Assembly: GCA_023430325.1 (NCBI GenBank)
Contig: JAEZAU010000118.1
Coordinates: 1 to 8,820 of the forward strand
Source of the DNA: Bacteroidota bacterium
GTDB taxonomy: Bacteria > Bacteroidota > Bacteroidia > Flavobacteriales_F > PHOS-HE28
DNA length: 8,820 bases
Direction of reading: 5' to 3'
The position numbers and the translations under genes were made by a program. Below, one piece after another: positions 1 to 5,451 of the stretch. The notes beneath the pieces were generated by a model. That model made no database searches, had not been told where the DNA came from, and worked only from the letters and a program-made list of their open reading frames with translations. Each line of letters starts with the position of its first letter. The stretch's first letter is position 1.

Positions 1-349
1 CTTCCACCGAGATCTTCTTCCCGATGTCCTCCTTGGTGATGCCCAGTTCCTTTTCAACGCCAAGCTCCACCGGCAGACCATGAGTATCCCAACCAGCCTT
101 GCGATCCACCCGAAAACCTTTCTGTGTACGGTAGCGGCAGAAGATGTCCTTGATGGTGCGCGCCATCACGTGGTGGATCCCGGGCAGGCCGTTCGCGCTC
201 GGAGGGCCTTCGTAAAAGACGAAGTCTGGCGCGTCCTTCCGCAATTCGAGGCTCTTTCCAAAGGTGTTCTCCGCCTCCCATTGCTTCAGGACCTCGCTGG
301 CTATACGTGGCAGGTCGAGTTCGTCGTACTGGGGAAAACGCTTGGACAT
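1..349 (-). CDS. ileS: Isoleucyl-tRNA synthetase, N-terminal part (cut by window edge)
   Basis: Cytoplasmic class I aminoacyl-tRNA synthetase that charges tRNA-Ile with isoleucine using ATP. Only the first 116 residues are in the window; the gene runs off the left edge. The protein starts MSKRFPQYDELDLP and shows the family's early catalytic core: FYEGPPSANGLPGIHH at about residues 45-60, where GIHH occupies the place of the HIGH nucleotide-binding signature, then RTIKDIF and KAGWDTHGLPVELGVEK at about 84-100. The PGIHH form of the signature is, from memory, normal for the IleS clade found in Bacteroidota. The ATG at 349 was chosen because the protein begins there with typical IleS sequence and a -7 promoter box lies 18 bases upstream. 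Upstream codons in this frame give no family-like sequence. The editing, KMSKS and anticodon-binding regions are outside the window. Confidence 0.96.
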   Translation of the reverse strand, partial: MSKRFPQYDELDLPRIASEVLKQWEAENTFGKSLELRKDAPDFVFYEGPPSANGLPGIHHVMARTIKDIFCRYRTQKGFRVDRKAGWDTHGLPVELGVEKELGITKEDIGKKISVE

Positions 350-367
350 GGCTTCGGAAAAGGGCCG

Positions 368-375
368 CAAAGATA
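368..375 (-). promoter_or_regulatory. -7 promoter box for ileS
   Basis: On the minus strand this reads TATCTTTG, a full match to the Bacteroidota -7 consensus TAnnTTTG, and is followed by C. It lies 18 bases before the ileS ATG, so the leader would be only about ten bases. That leaves no room for a T-box or other leader regulation. I see no convincing TTG -33 element at the usual 17-23 base spacing. Confidence 0.6.
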
Positions 376-597
376 GGCGGGCCAAGCGAAGCGGCCCTGC
401 TGGGAACAGCAGCGCTGTATGCAACGATCACAACGATCCTTCTGATCGGCGGGGTGCCACCTCAACGATCGCCGGCTCATGGACTGAGCAGGGTGGTAAA
501 GGACTTTCGCGCGTGGGATGGGCGGTGTGAGGAACAGCGAACGGTCCATCCCAAAGGCGGTCCAACTATTGTGGAGATCCGCCAAAATCCATTCATC
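376..597. other. Intergenic region between divergent ileS and the first T9SS gene
   Basis: About 220 bases separate the ileS promoter from the ATG at 598. I see no gene with family-like sequence; a long open frame that runs through here is an upstream extension of the 598 gene and has no signal-peptide start of its own. The stretch contains GATC four times within 426-470, three of them as ACGATC, and a small hairpin (CTGCT/AGCAG, 397-412). I found no good TAnnTTTG box for the rightward gene; TATTGTGG near 568 is a poor match. Its promoter is therefore unassigned. Confidence 0.4.
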
Positions 598-1542
598 ATG
601 AAAAGATCGATACTCTTGTTCGCTTCCACCATACTCGCATTCGCCACCTACGCACAAATGATCATTGTGCAGGAAGATTTTGAAGGTGTAGCCGACGGTG
701 ACTATGTGGCGGCTTCCCTTGGCGCGCCATGGACCACATGGTCCGGCGCTGCGGGCACTCCCGAAGATGCCCAGATCAGCACCATCCAGGCCCAGTCCGG
801 TACCAATAGCGTCATGATCACTTCAACCACGCCAAGCACCGGCGGAACCTCGGACCTGCTCTTGTTGCTTGGCGATCGCACTTCGGGTATTTACGGACTT
901 GCCTGGAACATGTACATACCGCAGGGCAATGGCGGATACTTCAATATCCAGCATGCTGAGGAACCCGGTGTGGAGTGGGCGATCGATGTCACGTTCAAGG
1001 CCGATGGTACCATTGAAATTGGAGCGAATAATGCAAGCTCGAACTATAGCGTGAACTATCCTCATGATGAGTGGTTCTCAGTTGAATTCCTCATCAATCT
1101 GAATACCATGCAGGCCTTATTCACCATGAACGAAGGGGCGCCGTTCACCTGGCCGTTCAACACGGCAGTGGATGCCACAACAGGAATGAACCAGCTGGGT
1201 TCGGTGAACTTCTTCTCATACGCAGGTGGCGATCCAGTGATGTATTTCATTGATGACGTGGTCTTCATTGATCTGAGCAACGTCGGCATCGCACAGCTGG
1301 ATGAGAATCTTGTGCAGATCTATCCGAATCCCGCCACCGATCTACTTACAGTGGAACTTCCTGATCTATCCGTTGAGCGTCTTGTGTTGATGGATGTTGC
1401 CGGCCGGAATGTTCAAGAGGTCACGGTGAACGGTCTTCAGCCAGTCCATCGGATGGATGTAGGTGCGCTTGCAGCTGGTAGCTACACTTTGCGGGCGATC
1501 ACCGAAGAAGGAGAGATCGTGAAGAGATTGATCAAGCATTGA
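598..1542 (+). CDS. Secreted protein with T9SS type A sorting domain (paralogue 1)
   Basis: A 314-residue exported protein of unknown function. Residues 1-20 (MKRSILLFASTILAFATYAQ) are a signal peptide ending at an A-Q cleavage site. Residues 24-230 form a beta-rich domain with landmarks QEDFEG (25-30), PWTTWS (44-49), GDRTSG (92-97), NMYIPQGNGGY (104-114), DVTFKADG (130-137) and a final FIDDVVFIDLS; the pattern suggests a jelly-roll/concanavalin-like carbohydrate-binding or laminin-G-like fold, which is inference. Residues 239-314 are a typical T9SS tail: VQIYPNPATDLLTVELP, LMDVAGRNV, SYTLRA, then basic VKRLIKH. It should cross the inner membrane by Sec and the outer membrane by T9SS. ATG 598 is chosen because the signal peptide begins there; the frame stays open to about 307 but encodes nothing plausible. 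No catalytic motif is visible. It is followed by a terminator and a paralogue. Confidence 0.88.
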   Translation: MKRSILLFASTILAFATYAQMIIVQEDFEGVADGDYVAASLGAPWTTWSGAAGTPEDAQISTIQAQSGTNSVMITSTTPSTGGTSDLLLLLGDRTSGIYGLAWNMYIPQGNGGYFNIQHAEEPGVEWAIDVTFKADGTIEIGANNASSNYSVNYPHDEWFSVEFLINLNTMQALFTMNEGAPFTWPFNTAVDATTGMNQLGSVNFFSYAGGDPVMYFIDDVVFIDLSNVGIAQLDENLVQIYPNPATDLLTVELPDLSVERLVLMDVAGRNVQEVTVNGLQPVHRMDVGALAAGSYTLRAITEEGEIVKRLIKH

Positions 1543-1561
1543 TCGGATCATTGGTCCCAGG

Positions 1562-1595
1562 AAGATCCCCGGAAAATTTTCCGGGGATCTTTTCT
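1562..1595 (+). terminator. Strong intrinsic terminator after T9SS paralogue 1
   Basis: A perfect 30-base palindrome: arm AAGATCCCCGGAAAA at 1562-1576 meets its exact complement TTTTCCGGGGATCTT at 1577-1591, followed by more T-rich sequence (TTCTTTC). The transcript can form a stem of at least 12 base pairs with a GC-rich centre and a U-rich tail. It sits 19 bases after the stop codon and isolates this gene from the paralogue downstream. Confidence 0.88.
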
Positions 1596-1650
1596 TTCAC
1601 GACCCGTACCAAGATCCTGTGATGAACGACCGGAGGAAATGTTGAGAACG

Positions 1651-1681
1651 TTGCGAACCGTTTGACGAACAGTTACATTTC
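1651..1681 (+). promoter_or_regulatory. Promoter of T9SS paralogue 2 (-33 TTG / -7 TACATTTC)
   Basis: TTG at 1651-1653 and TACATTTC at 1674-1681 are separated by 20 bases, within the Bacteroidota -33/-7 spacing. The -7 box matches TAnnTTTG except for the final base. It lies between the upstream terminator and the ATG, which is 19 bases past the box, giving a leader of roughly a dozen bases. Confidence 0.5.
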
Positions 1682-1700
1682 GGCAAACTCTTCGACTCCG

Positions 1701-2630
1701 ATGAAAAGATCTCTACCCTTGCTCATGATCGGGATCCTCCCGTTCATTACCAATGCGCAGACCGTGCTTCTCTTTGAGGACTTTGAAGGTGGAAGCAACG
1801 GCGATCTGGTGGCACAGACGTTCGGCGATCCATGGACCACATGGTCCGATCAACCTGGTGGTGCTGATGATGCGCCGCTCAGCAATGAGCAGGCGGTCTC
1901 TGGCACCCTTAGCTTGAAATTGGAAAGCGCTACTACGTCGGGAGGTCCGCAGGACATGGTCCTCAAGCTCGGCGACAGGACCAGCGGATCATATGCATTG
2001 AACTGGGAAATGTACATCCCCTCAGGTTTCGGGGGATATTACAACGTTCAACACAATGAATCGATCGGAAATGGTAGTTGGGGGATCGAAGTGACCTTCA
2101 AGCCCGATGGCGTCATTGATTTCCTTTCCAACAGCGTAACATCCACAGGAAGTTTTTCGCACGATACCTGGTTCACGGTAACAACGATCATCGATCTAGG
2201 CCAGTCCACAGGTACCATTGCCATTGAAGGGGTTCCACAGCACACCTGGTCCACGGCCTTCAACGCGAACGGCGGTGCAGCTCCGAACCAGCTCGGTGCC
2301 ATCAACTTCTTCGCCTTTGGTGGCGCCGGTAACATGGGCAAGTATTATGTGGATGATGTGAGCTTCACCGATATCAGTTCGGTGAGTGTGGAGGAATTGA
2401 ACGGTCCGGACATCAAGATCTATCCAAATCCTGTAGTGGATCTCTTGTATATCGAAGCACCACCTACCGCGGATCGATACCGTCTGTACGATAGCACTGG
2501 CCGTGTGGTGAATGAGGGAGCTCTCTCTGTTACTGCGACCCGCACCAGTATCGATCTGAGCCATCTTCCCAAGGGCATGTACACCCTTCAGATCGATGGT
2601 GGAATGACCAGGCGGATCATCCGATCATAG
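1701..2630 (+). CDS. Secreted protein with T9SS type A sorting domain (paralogue 2)
   Basis: A 309-residue exported protein, a tandem paralogue of the gene at 598. Both genes begin ATGAAAAGAT. Signal peptide: residues 1-20 (MKRSLPLLMIGILPFITNAQ). The central domain repeats the same landmarks: FEDFEG (25-30), PWTTWS (44-49), GDRTSG (91-96), EMYIPSGFGGYYNVQH (103-118), EVTFKPDG (130-137), NQLGAINFFAFGG (196-208) and YYVDDVSFTDIS (215-226). The T9SS tail is at about 237-309: IKIYPNPVVDLLYIEAP, LYDSTGRVV, GMYTLQI, ending basic RRIIRS. The molecular role is unknown; the fold suggests binding rather than catalysis, since I see no conserved catalytic set. ATG 1701 is preferred over a TTG at 1662 because it begins the signal peptide exactly as in paralogue 1. 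It has its own promoter and terminator, so the two are probably separate transcripts. Confidence 0.88.
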   Translation: MKRSLPLLMIGILPFITNAQTVLLFEDFEGGSNGDLVAQTFGDPWTTWSDQPGGADDAPLSNEQAVSGTLSLKLESATTSGGPQDMVLKLGDRTSGSYALNWEMYIPSGFGGYYNVQHNESIGNGSWGIEVTFKPDGVIDFLSNSVTSTGSFSHDTWFTVTTIIDLGQSTGTIAIEGVPQHTWSTAFNANGGAAPNQLGAINFFAFGGAGNMGKYYVDDVSFTDISSVSVEELNGPDIKIYPNPVVDLLYIEAPPTADRYRLYDSTGRVVNEGALSVTATRTSIDLSHLPKGMYTLQIDGGMTRRIIRS

Positions 2631-2649
2631 AGGGTCCGATCCGACCCAG

Positions 2650-2682
2650 GAGGCCCGGCTGAACATGGCCGGGCCTCTTTTT
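2650..2682 (+). terminator. Intrinsic terminator after T9SS paralogue 2
   Basis: A perfect 10-bp GC-rich stem, GAGGCCCGGC at 2650-2659 and GCCGGGCCTC at 2668-2677, closes an 8-base loop (TGAACATG) and is followed directly by TTTTT (2678-2682). It starts 19 bases after the stop codon. This is a textbook rho-independent terminator for the rightward gene. Confidence 0.92.
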
Positions 2683-2721
2683 GTTCATACTCTTATATCC
2701 ATCACCGGGGATGCATGGCCT

Positions 2722-2729
2722 TACCTTTG
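2722..2729 (+). promoter_or_regulatory. -7 promoter box for the STAS-like/propeller gene pair
   Basis: TACCTTTG followed by C is a full match to the Bacteroidota TAnnTTTG(C) element. It lies 21 bases before the ATG at 2751, downstream of the preceding terminator. No TTG at -33 is apparent. This placement also argues against the earlier in-frame ATG at 2715, which lies upstream of the box. Confidence 0.65.
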
Positions 2730-2740
2730 CATCCCCTTTT

Positions 2741-2745
2741 GGAGG
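2741..2745 (+). promoter_or_regulatory. Shine-Dalgarno-like GGAGG that supports the start at 2751
   Basis: GGAGG lies five bases before ATG 2751. It is the clearest ribosome-binding-site match in the window, where most genes have none, and it favours the second in-frame ATG over the one at 2715. Confidence 0.5.
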
Positions 2746-2750
2746 CGCAG

Positions 2751-3149
2751 ATGCATGAAGTGAAGTTGGATGCTTGTACGGTCACTTTCCTTGAAGAGGA
2801 TCTTGTGCATGCTCATTTTTCGGCTGGCCGAGTGATCACCGAGCAGGAGGTCCAGGAGATGTTTGATGCCATCGAAGCCCGGCGGGGCACCAAGAAGGTG
2901 CTACTGATGGTGACGGTAGGTGAAGGGACTTCCATGAGCAATGAAGCGCGTGCTTTTGCTTCATCGGAGGTCTCCAACAAATACATCGCTGCAGATGCGA
3001 TCGTGGTGCGCGATTTCGTTCACCAGCTCGCCGCGAACGTTTTCGTAAGACATCATAAGCCCGGCCGGCCGATAAAGATGTTCCCAGAGACGGAAAGCGC
3101 CCTCCAATGGCTGAAGCAACAACGCCCTCACATCGATAGGACCAATTGA
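2751..3149 (+). CDS. STAS/SpoIIAA-like (DUF7793-type) hypothetical protein
   Basis: A small soluble protein of 132 residues with no signal peptide or membrane segment. The pattern is alternating strand and helix: VTFLEEDLVHAHF (strands, 11-23), VITEQEVQEMFDAIEAR (helix, 28-44), KKVLLMVTVG (strand, 48-57), MSNEARAFASSEV (62-74), AADAIVVRDFVHQLAANVFVR (80-100), PGRPIKMF (104-111) and the closing helix TESALQWLKQQ. This resembles the STAS/SpoIIAA-like proteins of Bacteroidota, in which a late FPxxxxALQWL segment is typical. The function of that family is not established, so only a structural label is given. I see no obvious phosphorylatable serine motif that would make it an anti-sigma-factor antagonist. 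Start is at 2751 because of the -7 box and GGAGG just upstream. It is followed two bases after its stop by the propeller-like gene, so the two are almost certainly co-transcribed. Confidence 0.72.
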   Translation: MHEVKLDACTVTFLEEDLVHAHFSAGRVITEQEVQEMFDAIEARRGTKKVLLMVTVGEGTSMSNEARAFASSEVSNKYIAADAIVVRDFVHQLAANVFVRHHKPGRPIKMFPETESALQWLKQQRPHIDRTN

Positions 3150-3151
3150 TC

Positions 3152-3790
3152 ATGCTACGTCAACTGTTCATGGCTGCGGCCATTTCCCCTTTCCTTATCT
3201 CGGCCCAGGTCATCGATCCCGCGCCAGTGAAGACCATAAAGGTCTCGAAGGCCGAAGTGGTGGCCCTGGCCATTGCGCCCAAAGGAGATCGTATACTGGT
3301 GGGTACCGATAAAGGAGCAGAACTGTATGATCTGGAGAGCGGGAAGAAGGTGCAGTCCTTTCCGTTCAATGAAGATGGATCCACGGTCACCTATCACGTT
3401 GGTTTTAATGAGAACGGTGAGTATGCCTTGTTGATCGGTCATTCCGGGAAGCGGCAGGTGTGGGATGTGAAGACAGGGAAACAGGAGAAAGTGCTCGCCC
3501 CGCATAAATGGATCCCCGATCCGAGAACGGTGAAAGAGATGGGCTTCGACATGAAGAACTCCACCTTCGATCGGTTCTACCAGCAAATGGAAGTGCAGCA
3601 CAATGATCACACCCTTCGCGCTGTGAAGGACGGTGCCATAGAGGTGGTGAGTGCTGATGGAAAAGCGGTACAGAAGCTGGAGTTCAAAGAGAACAAGGAC
3701 CAGCATCACCGGGCACCACTGTTGATCCATGAGGGCCAGTTGATCACCGGCACTGATGATGGCCGCGTGCTTTTCTATACGCTGCAATAA
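3152..3790 (+). CDS. Exported WD40/beta-propeller-like protein, short
   Basis: A 212-residue protein. Residues 1-19 (MLRQLFMAAAISPFLISAQ) form a signal peptide, so it should be periplasmic or surface-exposed. The mature part carries WD40-like blades: VALAIAPKGDRILVGTDKGAELYDLESGKKV (two thirds of a classic blade, about 37-67), then VGFNENGEYALLIGHSGKRQVWDVKTGKQ (about 83-111, with the VWD signature) and a final partial blade near LITGTDDGRVLFYTLQ (197-212). With about three recognisable blades it is too short to close a seven-bladed propeller alone, so it may dimerise, be an unusual small propeller, or be a shortened relative. No enzymatic motif is visible. The start at 3152 is the first ATG of the signal peptide, two bases after the STAS-like stop; there is no Shine-Dalgarno sequence, so translational coupling is likely. 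Function unknown. Confidence 0.72.
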   Translation: MLRQLFMAAAISPFLISAQVIDPAPVKTIKVSKAEVVALAIAPKGDRILVGTDKGAELYDLESGKKVQSFPFNEDGSTVTYHVGFNENGEYALLIGHSGKRQVWDVKTGKQEKVLAPHKWIPDPRTVKEMGFDMKNSTFDRFYQQMEVQHNDHTLRAVKDGAIEVVSADGKAVQKLEFKENKDQHHRAPLLIHEGQLITGTDDGRVLFYTLQ

Positions 3791-3797
3791 CGCAGCC

Positions 3798-3805
3798 TAC
3801 TTTTG
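3798..3805 (+). promoter_or_regulatory. -7 promoter box for the acyl-CoA thioesterase
   Basis: TACTTTTG followed by C fully matches TAnnTTTG(C). It begins 8 bases after the stop of the preceding gene and ends 18 bases before ATG 3824, so the thioesterase can be transcribed independently despite the short intergenic gap. No clear -33 element. Confidence 0.62.
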
Positions 3806-3823
3806 CCCGGCCTTAGCCGCAGA

Positions 3824-4342
3824 ATGAGCAGACCCTCGATCCCCGCATCGGCCAGCCACGCCGAGACCACGCATCTTGTTCTTCCCAATGACACCAACAC
3901 ATTGGGAAATCTCATGGGTGGCCAGCTATTGAAGTGGCTCGATATAGCCTGTGCGATCAGTGCGCACCGTCATTGCAAACGTGTGGTGGTCACGGTAGCG
4001 GTGAACCATGTCAGTTTCGATCGGCCCATCAAACTGGGCGACTTCGTCACCATTCGCACCCAGGTGAGCCGGGCGTTCGGTACCAGCATGGAGGTCTGGA
4101 GCGATGTGTGGGTGGAGGACCAGATGACGGGCGATAAGATCAAGTGCAACAGCGCCATCTACACATTCGTTGCGGTGGATCAGGCGGGCCATCCCATCGG
4201 TGTGCCTGAAGTCATACCTGAGAGCGATGAGGAACGCAGGCGTTATGATGGTGCATTACGCCGCCGCCAGTTGCGCCTGATACTTGCCGGTAAGATGAAG
4301 CCGGCCGATGCCACAGAATTGAAGGCATTGTTCGAGGCTTGA
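3824..4342 (+). CDS. Acyl-CoA thioesterase, hotdog fold
   Basis: A 172-residue cytoplasmic enzyme expected to hydrolyse acyl-CoA thioesters to free acid and CoA, affecting fatty acid and CoA pools. It has the YciA/BACH-type hotdog signature: LVLPNDTNTLGNLMGGQLLKWLDIACAISAHRH at about residues 18-50, shown here as PNDTNTLGNLMGG (21-33) and LLKWLD (35-40), then VVTVAVNHVSFDRPIKLGDF (55-74), the strand-rich TIRTQVSRAFGTSMEVWSDVWVED (76-99) and CNSAIYTFVAVD (108-119). The C-terminal 45 residues are charged and helical. A single hotdog domain of this length normally works as a hexamer. ATG 3824 is chosen because it follows the -7 box; an earlier TTG at 3803 lies inside that box. Substrate chain length cannot be read from sequence. 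It converges on the glycosyltransferase gene with 27 bases between, and I see no terminator hairpin there. Confidence 0.9.
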   Translation: MSRPSIPASASHAETTHLVLPNDTNTLGNLMGGQLLKWLDIACAISAHRHCKRVVVTVAVNHVSFDRPIKLGDFVTIRTQVSRAFGTSMEVWSDVWVEDQMTGDKIKCNSAIYTFVAVDQAGHPIGVPEVIPESDEERRRYDGALRRRQLRLILAGKMKPADATELKALFEA

Positions 4343-4369
4343 CCCCCGAATTCCGGTGATCGATCTTGC

Positions 4370-5365
4370 TCAGCGGGTCCGTGAAGGATCGGCGCGTAAA
4401 CGATCGGCAATGGCCTTCAGATCATGTGCTTCCATGCAGCGGAAGTGGCCTTGCGGGCAACGCGGATATCCCAATTTGCTGCATGGTCTGCATGACAACC
4501 CGTGCACCTGGGCATTGTGCGCCCGCTCCGGGTGCTGCGGAATGTAGGGCCCCATTCCGAATGCAGGCACCGTGTTGCCCCAGACACATACCACGTTCTT
4601 CTTGAAGGCGGCGGCAATGTGCATGGCGCCACTGTCATGAGCCACTACTCCGGTACTCATCTCGATCAGTGAAGCGCTGCCGAGAATGTCATATTTTCCC
4701 GTAACATCATAGCATCGTTTCCCTATGGCACTGGCGATCGCCCTTCCATCGTCCACATCCTCCCTGCCCCCAATGATTACGATGGGGCCTTCGATCAATT
4801 GTGCCAGTTCGATCATTCGGTGCTGTGGCAGCCGCTTGGTGTTGTACGTACCACCGATCGCAAAGGCGGTGAAGCCCGATCGATGAGGTGCGGGAAGGGT
4901 CCCGGGGTCCACCTTTCGTTCTTGCGGAATGAAAAGATCGAGACCTTGCCCATCGTTCTTCACGCCGAGAGATCCAACGGTGCTCATGTACCGGTCCACG
5001 ATATGCACATGCGGAAGCCGGTCGATCTTGAGATTCACCAGCAACCATTTTTCAATGTTCAGTTTCGGGAAGCTCTTCGATGGAACATCCAGCCTCCGCT
5101 TGATCGTTGCGGTACGCAGATTATGATGCAGATCGATGATGAGATCGAAGTTCTCGTTCTTCAACCGGCGTATTAGACCATTGAGGTCATCATCCAGAAC
5201 ATGAATGCGATCGATATGGGGTGAACTACTGACAAGGTCCTTGAACTGTTCCTTGACCGCAAAATGGATCTCCACATCCTTCAACTGCGTCTTCAGGCAG
5301 CGTACCACAGGGCTTGTAAGTACAATGTCCCCGATGGAACTGAAGCGCAGGACCAGCAATTTCAT
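4370..5365 (-). CDS. Glycosyltransferase family 9 (heptosyltransferase-type) protein
   Basis: A 331-residue cytoplasmic or peripheral membrane enzyme of the ADP-heptose:LPS heptosyltransferase family, expected to add a sugar to the lipopolysaccharide core or another envelope glycan. The N-terminal Rossmann domain starts MKLLVLRFSSIGDIVLTSPVV (key FSSIGD at 8-13). The donor-site domain has FAIGGTYNTKRLP (about 191-203), GPIVIIGG and the family hallmark VVAHDSGAMHIAAAF (about 240-254), followed by WGNTVPAFGMGPY. Near the end four cysteines are spaced C292-x2-C295-x7-C303-x6-C310 (SCRPCSKLGYPRCPQGHF), a cluster seen in this family. The start at 5365 is set by the N-terminal family motif and a perfect -7 box eight bases upstream; the 21 in-frame codons further up lie across that box. 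The gene stands alone, divergent from the TatD gene. Donor and acceptor sugars cannot be told from sequence. Confidence 0.9.
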   Translation of the reverse strand: MKLLVLRFSSIGDIVLTSPVVRCLKTQLKDVEIHFAVKEQFKDLVSSSPHIDRIHVLDDDLNGLIRRLKNENFDLIIDLHHNLRTATIKRRLDVPSKSFPKLNIEKWLLVNLKIDRLPHVHIVDRYMSTVGSLGVKNDGQGLDLFIPQERKVDPGTLPAPHRSGFTAFAIGGTYNTKRLPQHRMIELAQLIEGPIVIIGGREDVDDGRAIASAIGKRCYDVTGKYDILGSASLIEMSTGVVAHDSGAMHIAAAFKKNVVCVWGNTVPAFGMGPYIPQHPERAHNAQVHGLSCRPCSKLGYPRCPQGHFRCMEAHDLKAIADRLRADPSRTR

Positions 5366-5373
5366 GAGCTGCG

Positions 5374-5381
5374 CAAAAGTA
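5374..5381 (-). promoter_or_regulatory. -7 promoter box for the glycosyltransferase
   Basis: The minus strand reads TACTTTTG followed by C, a full match to TAnnTTTG(C). It ends only eight bases before the ATG at 5365, so the mRNA would be leaderless or have a leader of a few bases. Confidence 0.65.
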
Positions 5382-5438
5382 CGGGTGCGAGCCTGGGCGC
5401 ATCTGGTCGAATGCCCAATGAGATCCAACGATCATCGG

Positions 5439-5446
5439 TACCTTCG
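5439..5446 (+). promoter_or_regulatory. Probable -7 promoter box for the TatD/asparaginase operon
   Basis: TACCTTCG matches TAnnTTTG at five of its six fixed positions, with C for T at the seventh base. It ends five bases before the TatD ATG at 5452, again implying a leaderless or nearly leaderless transcript. The 86-base divergent region would thus hold two promoters facing away from each other. No clear -33 element. Confidence 0.4.
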
Positions 5447-5451
5447 CTGCC

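Noticed and set aside
307..597. Upstream extension of the first T9SS gene, giving a 411-residue protein
   Set aside because: The extension runs antisense into the ileS start and promoter and puts about 97 residues before an obvious signal peptide. The real start is ATG 598.
54..657. Other long open frames on both strands over the ileS/T9SS gap
   Set aside because: They overlap ileS in another frame or lie antisense to the T9SS gene, have low-complexity or Arg/Pro-rich translations and show no family-like sequence.
2715..2750. Earlier ATG for the STAS-like gene
   Set aside because: It lies upstream of the -7 box and would not be on the transcript; GGAGG supports ATG 2751.
3155..3787. A 210-residue minus-strand open frame antisense to the propeller-like gene
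   Set aside because: It spans almost the exact extent of the sense gene, as shadow frames do in such DNA. The sense frame has a signal peptide and WD-type blades; the antisense translation has no recognisable pattern.
4343..4369. Possible bidirectional terminator between the convergent thioesterase and glycosyltransferase genes
   Set aside because: The 27-base gap has only a short GATCGATC palindrome and no stem-loop with a T-run.
5366..5428. Longer start for the glycosyltransferase at 5428
   Set aside because: The added 21 codons cross the perfect -7 box, and the Rossmann-fold N-terminus MKLLVLRFSSIGD begins exactly at 5365.
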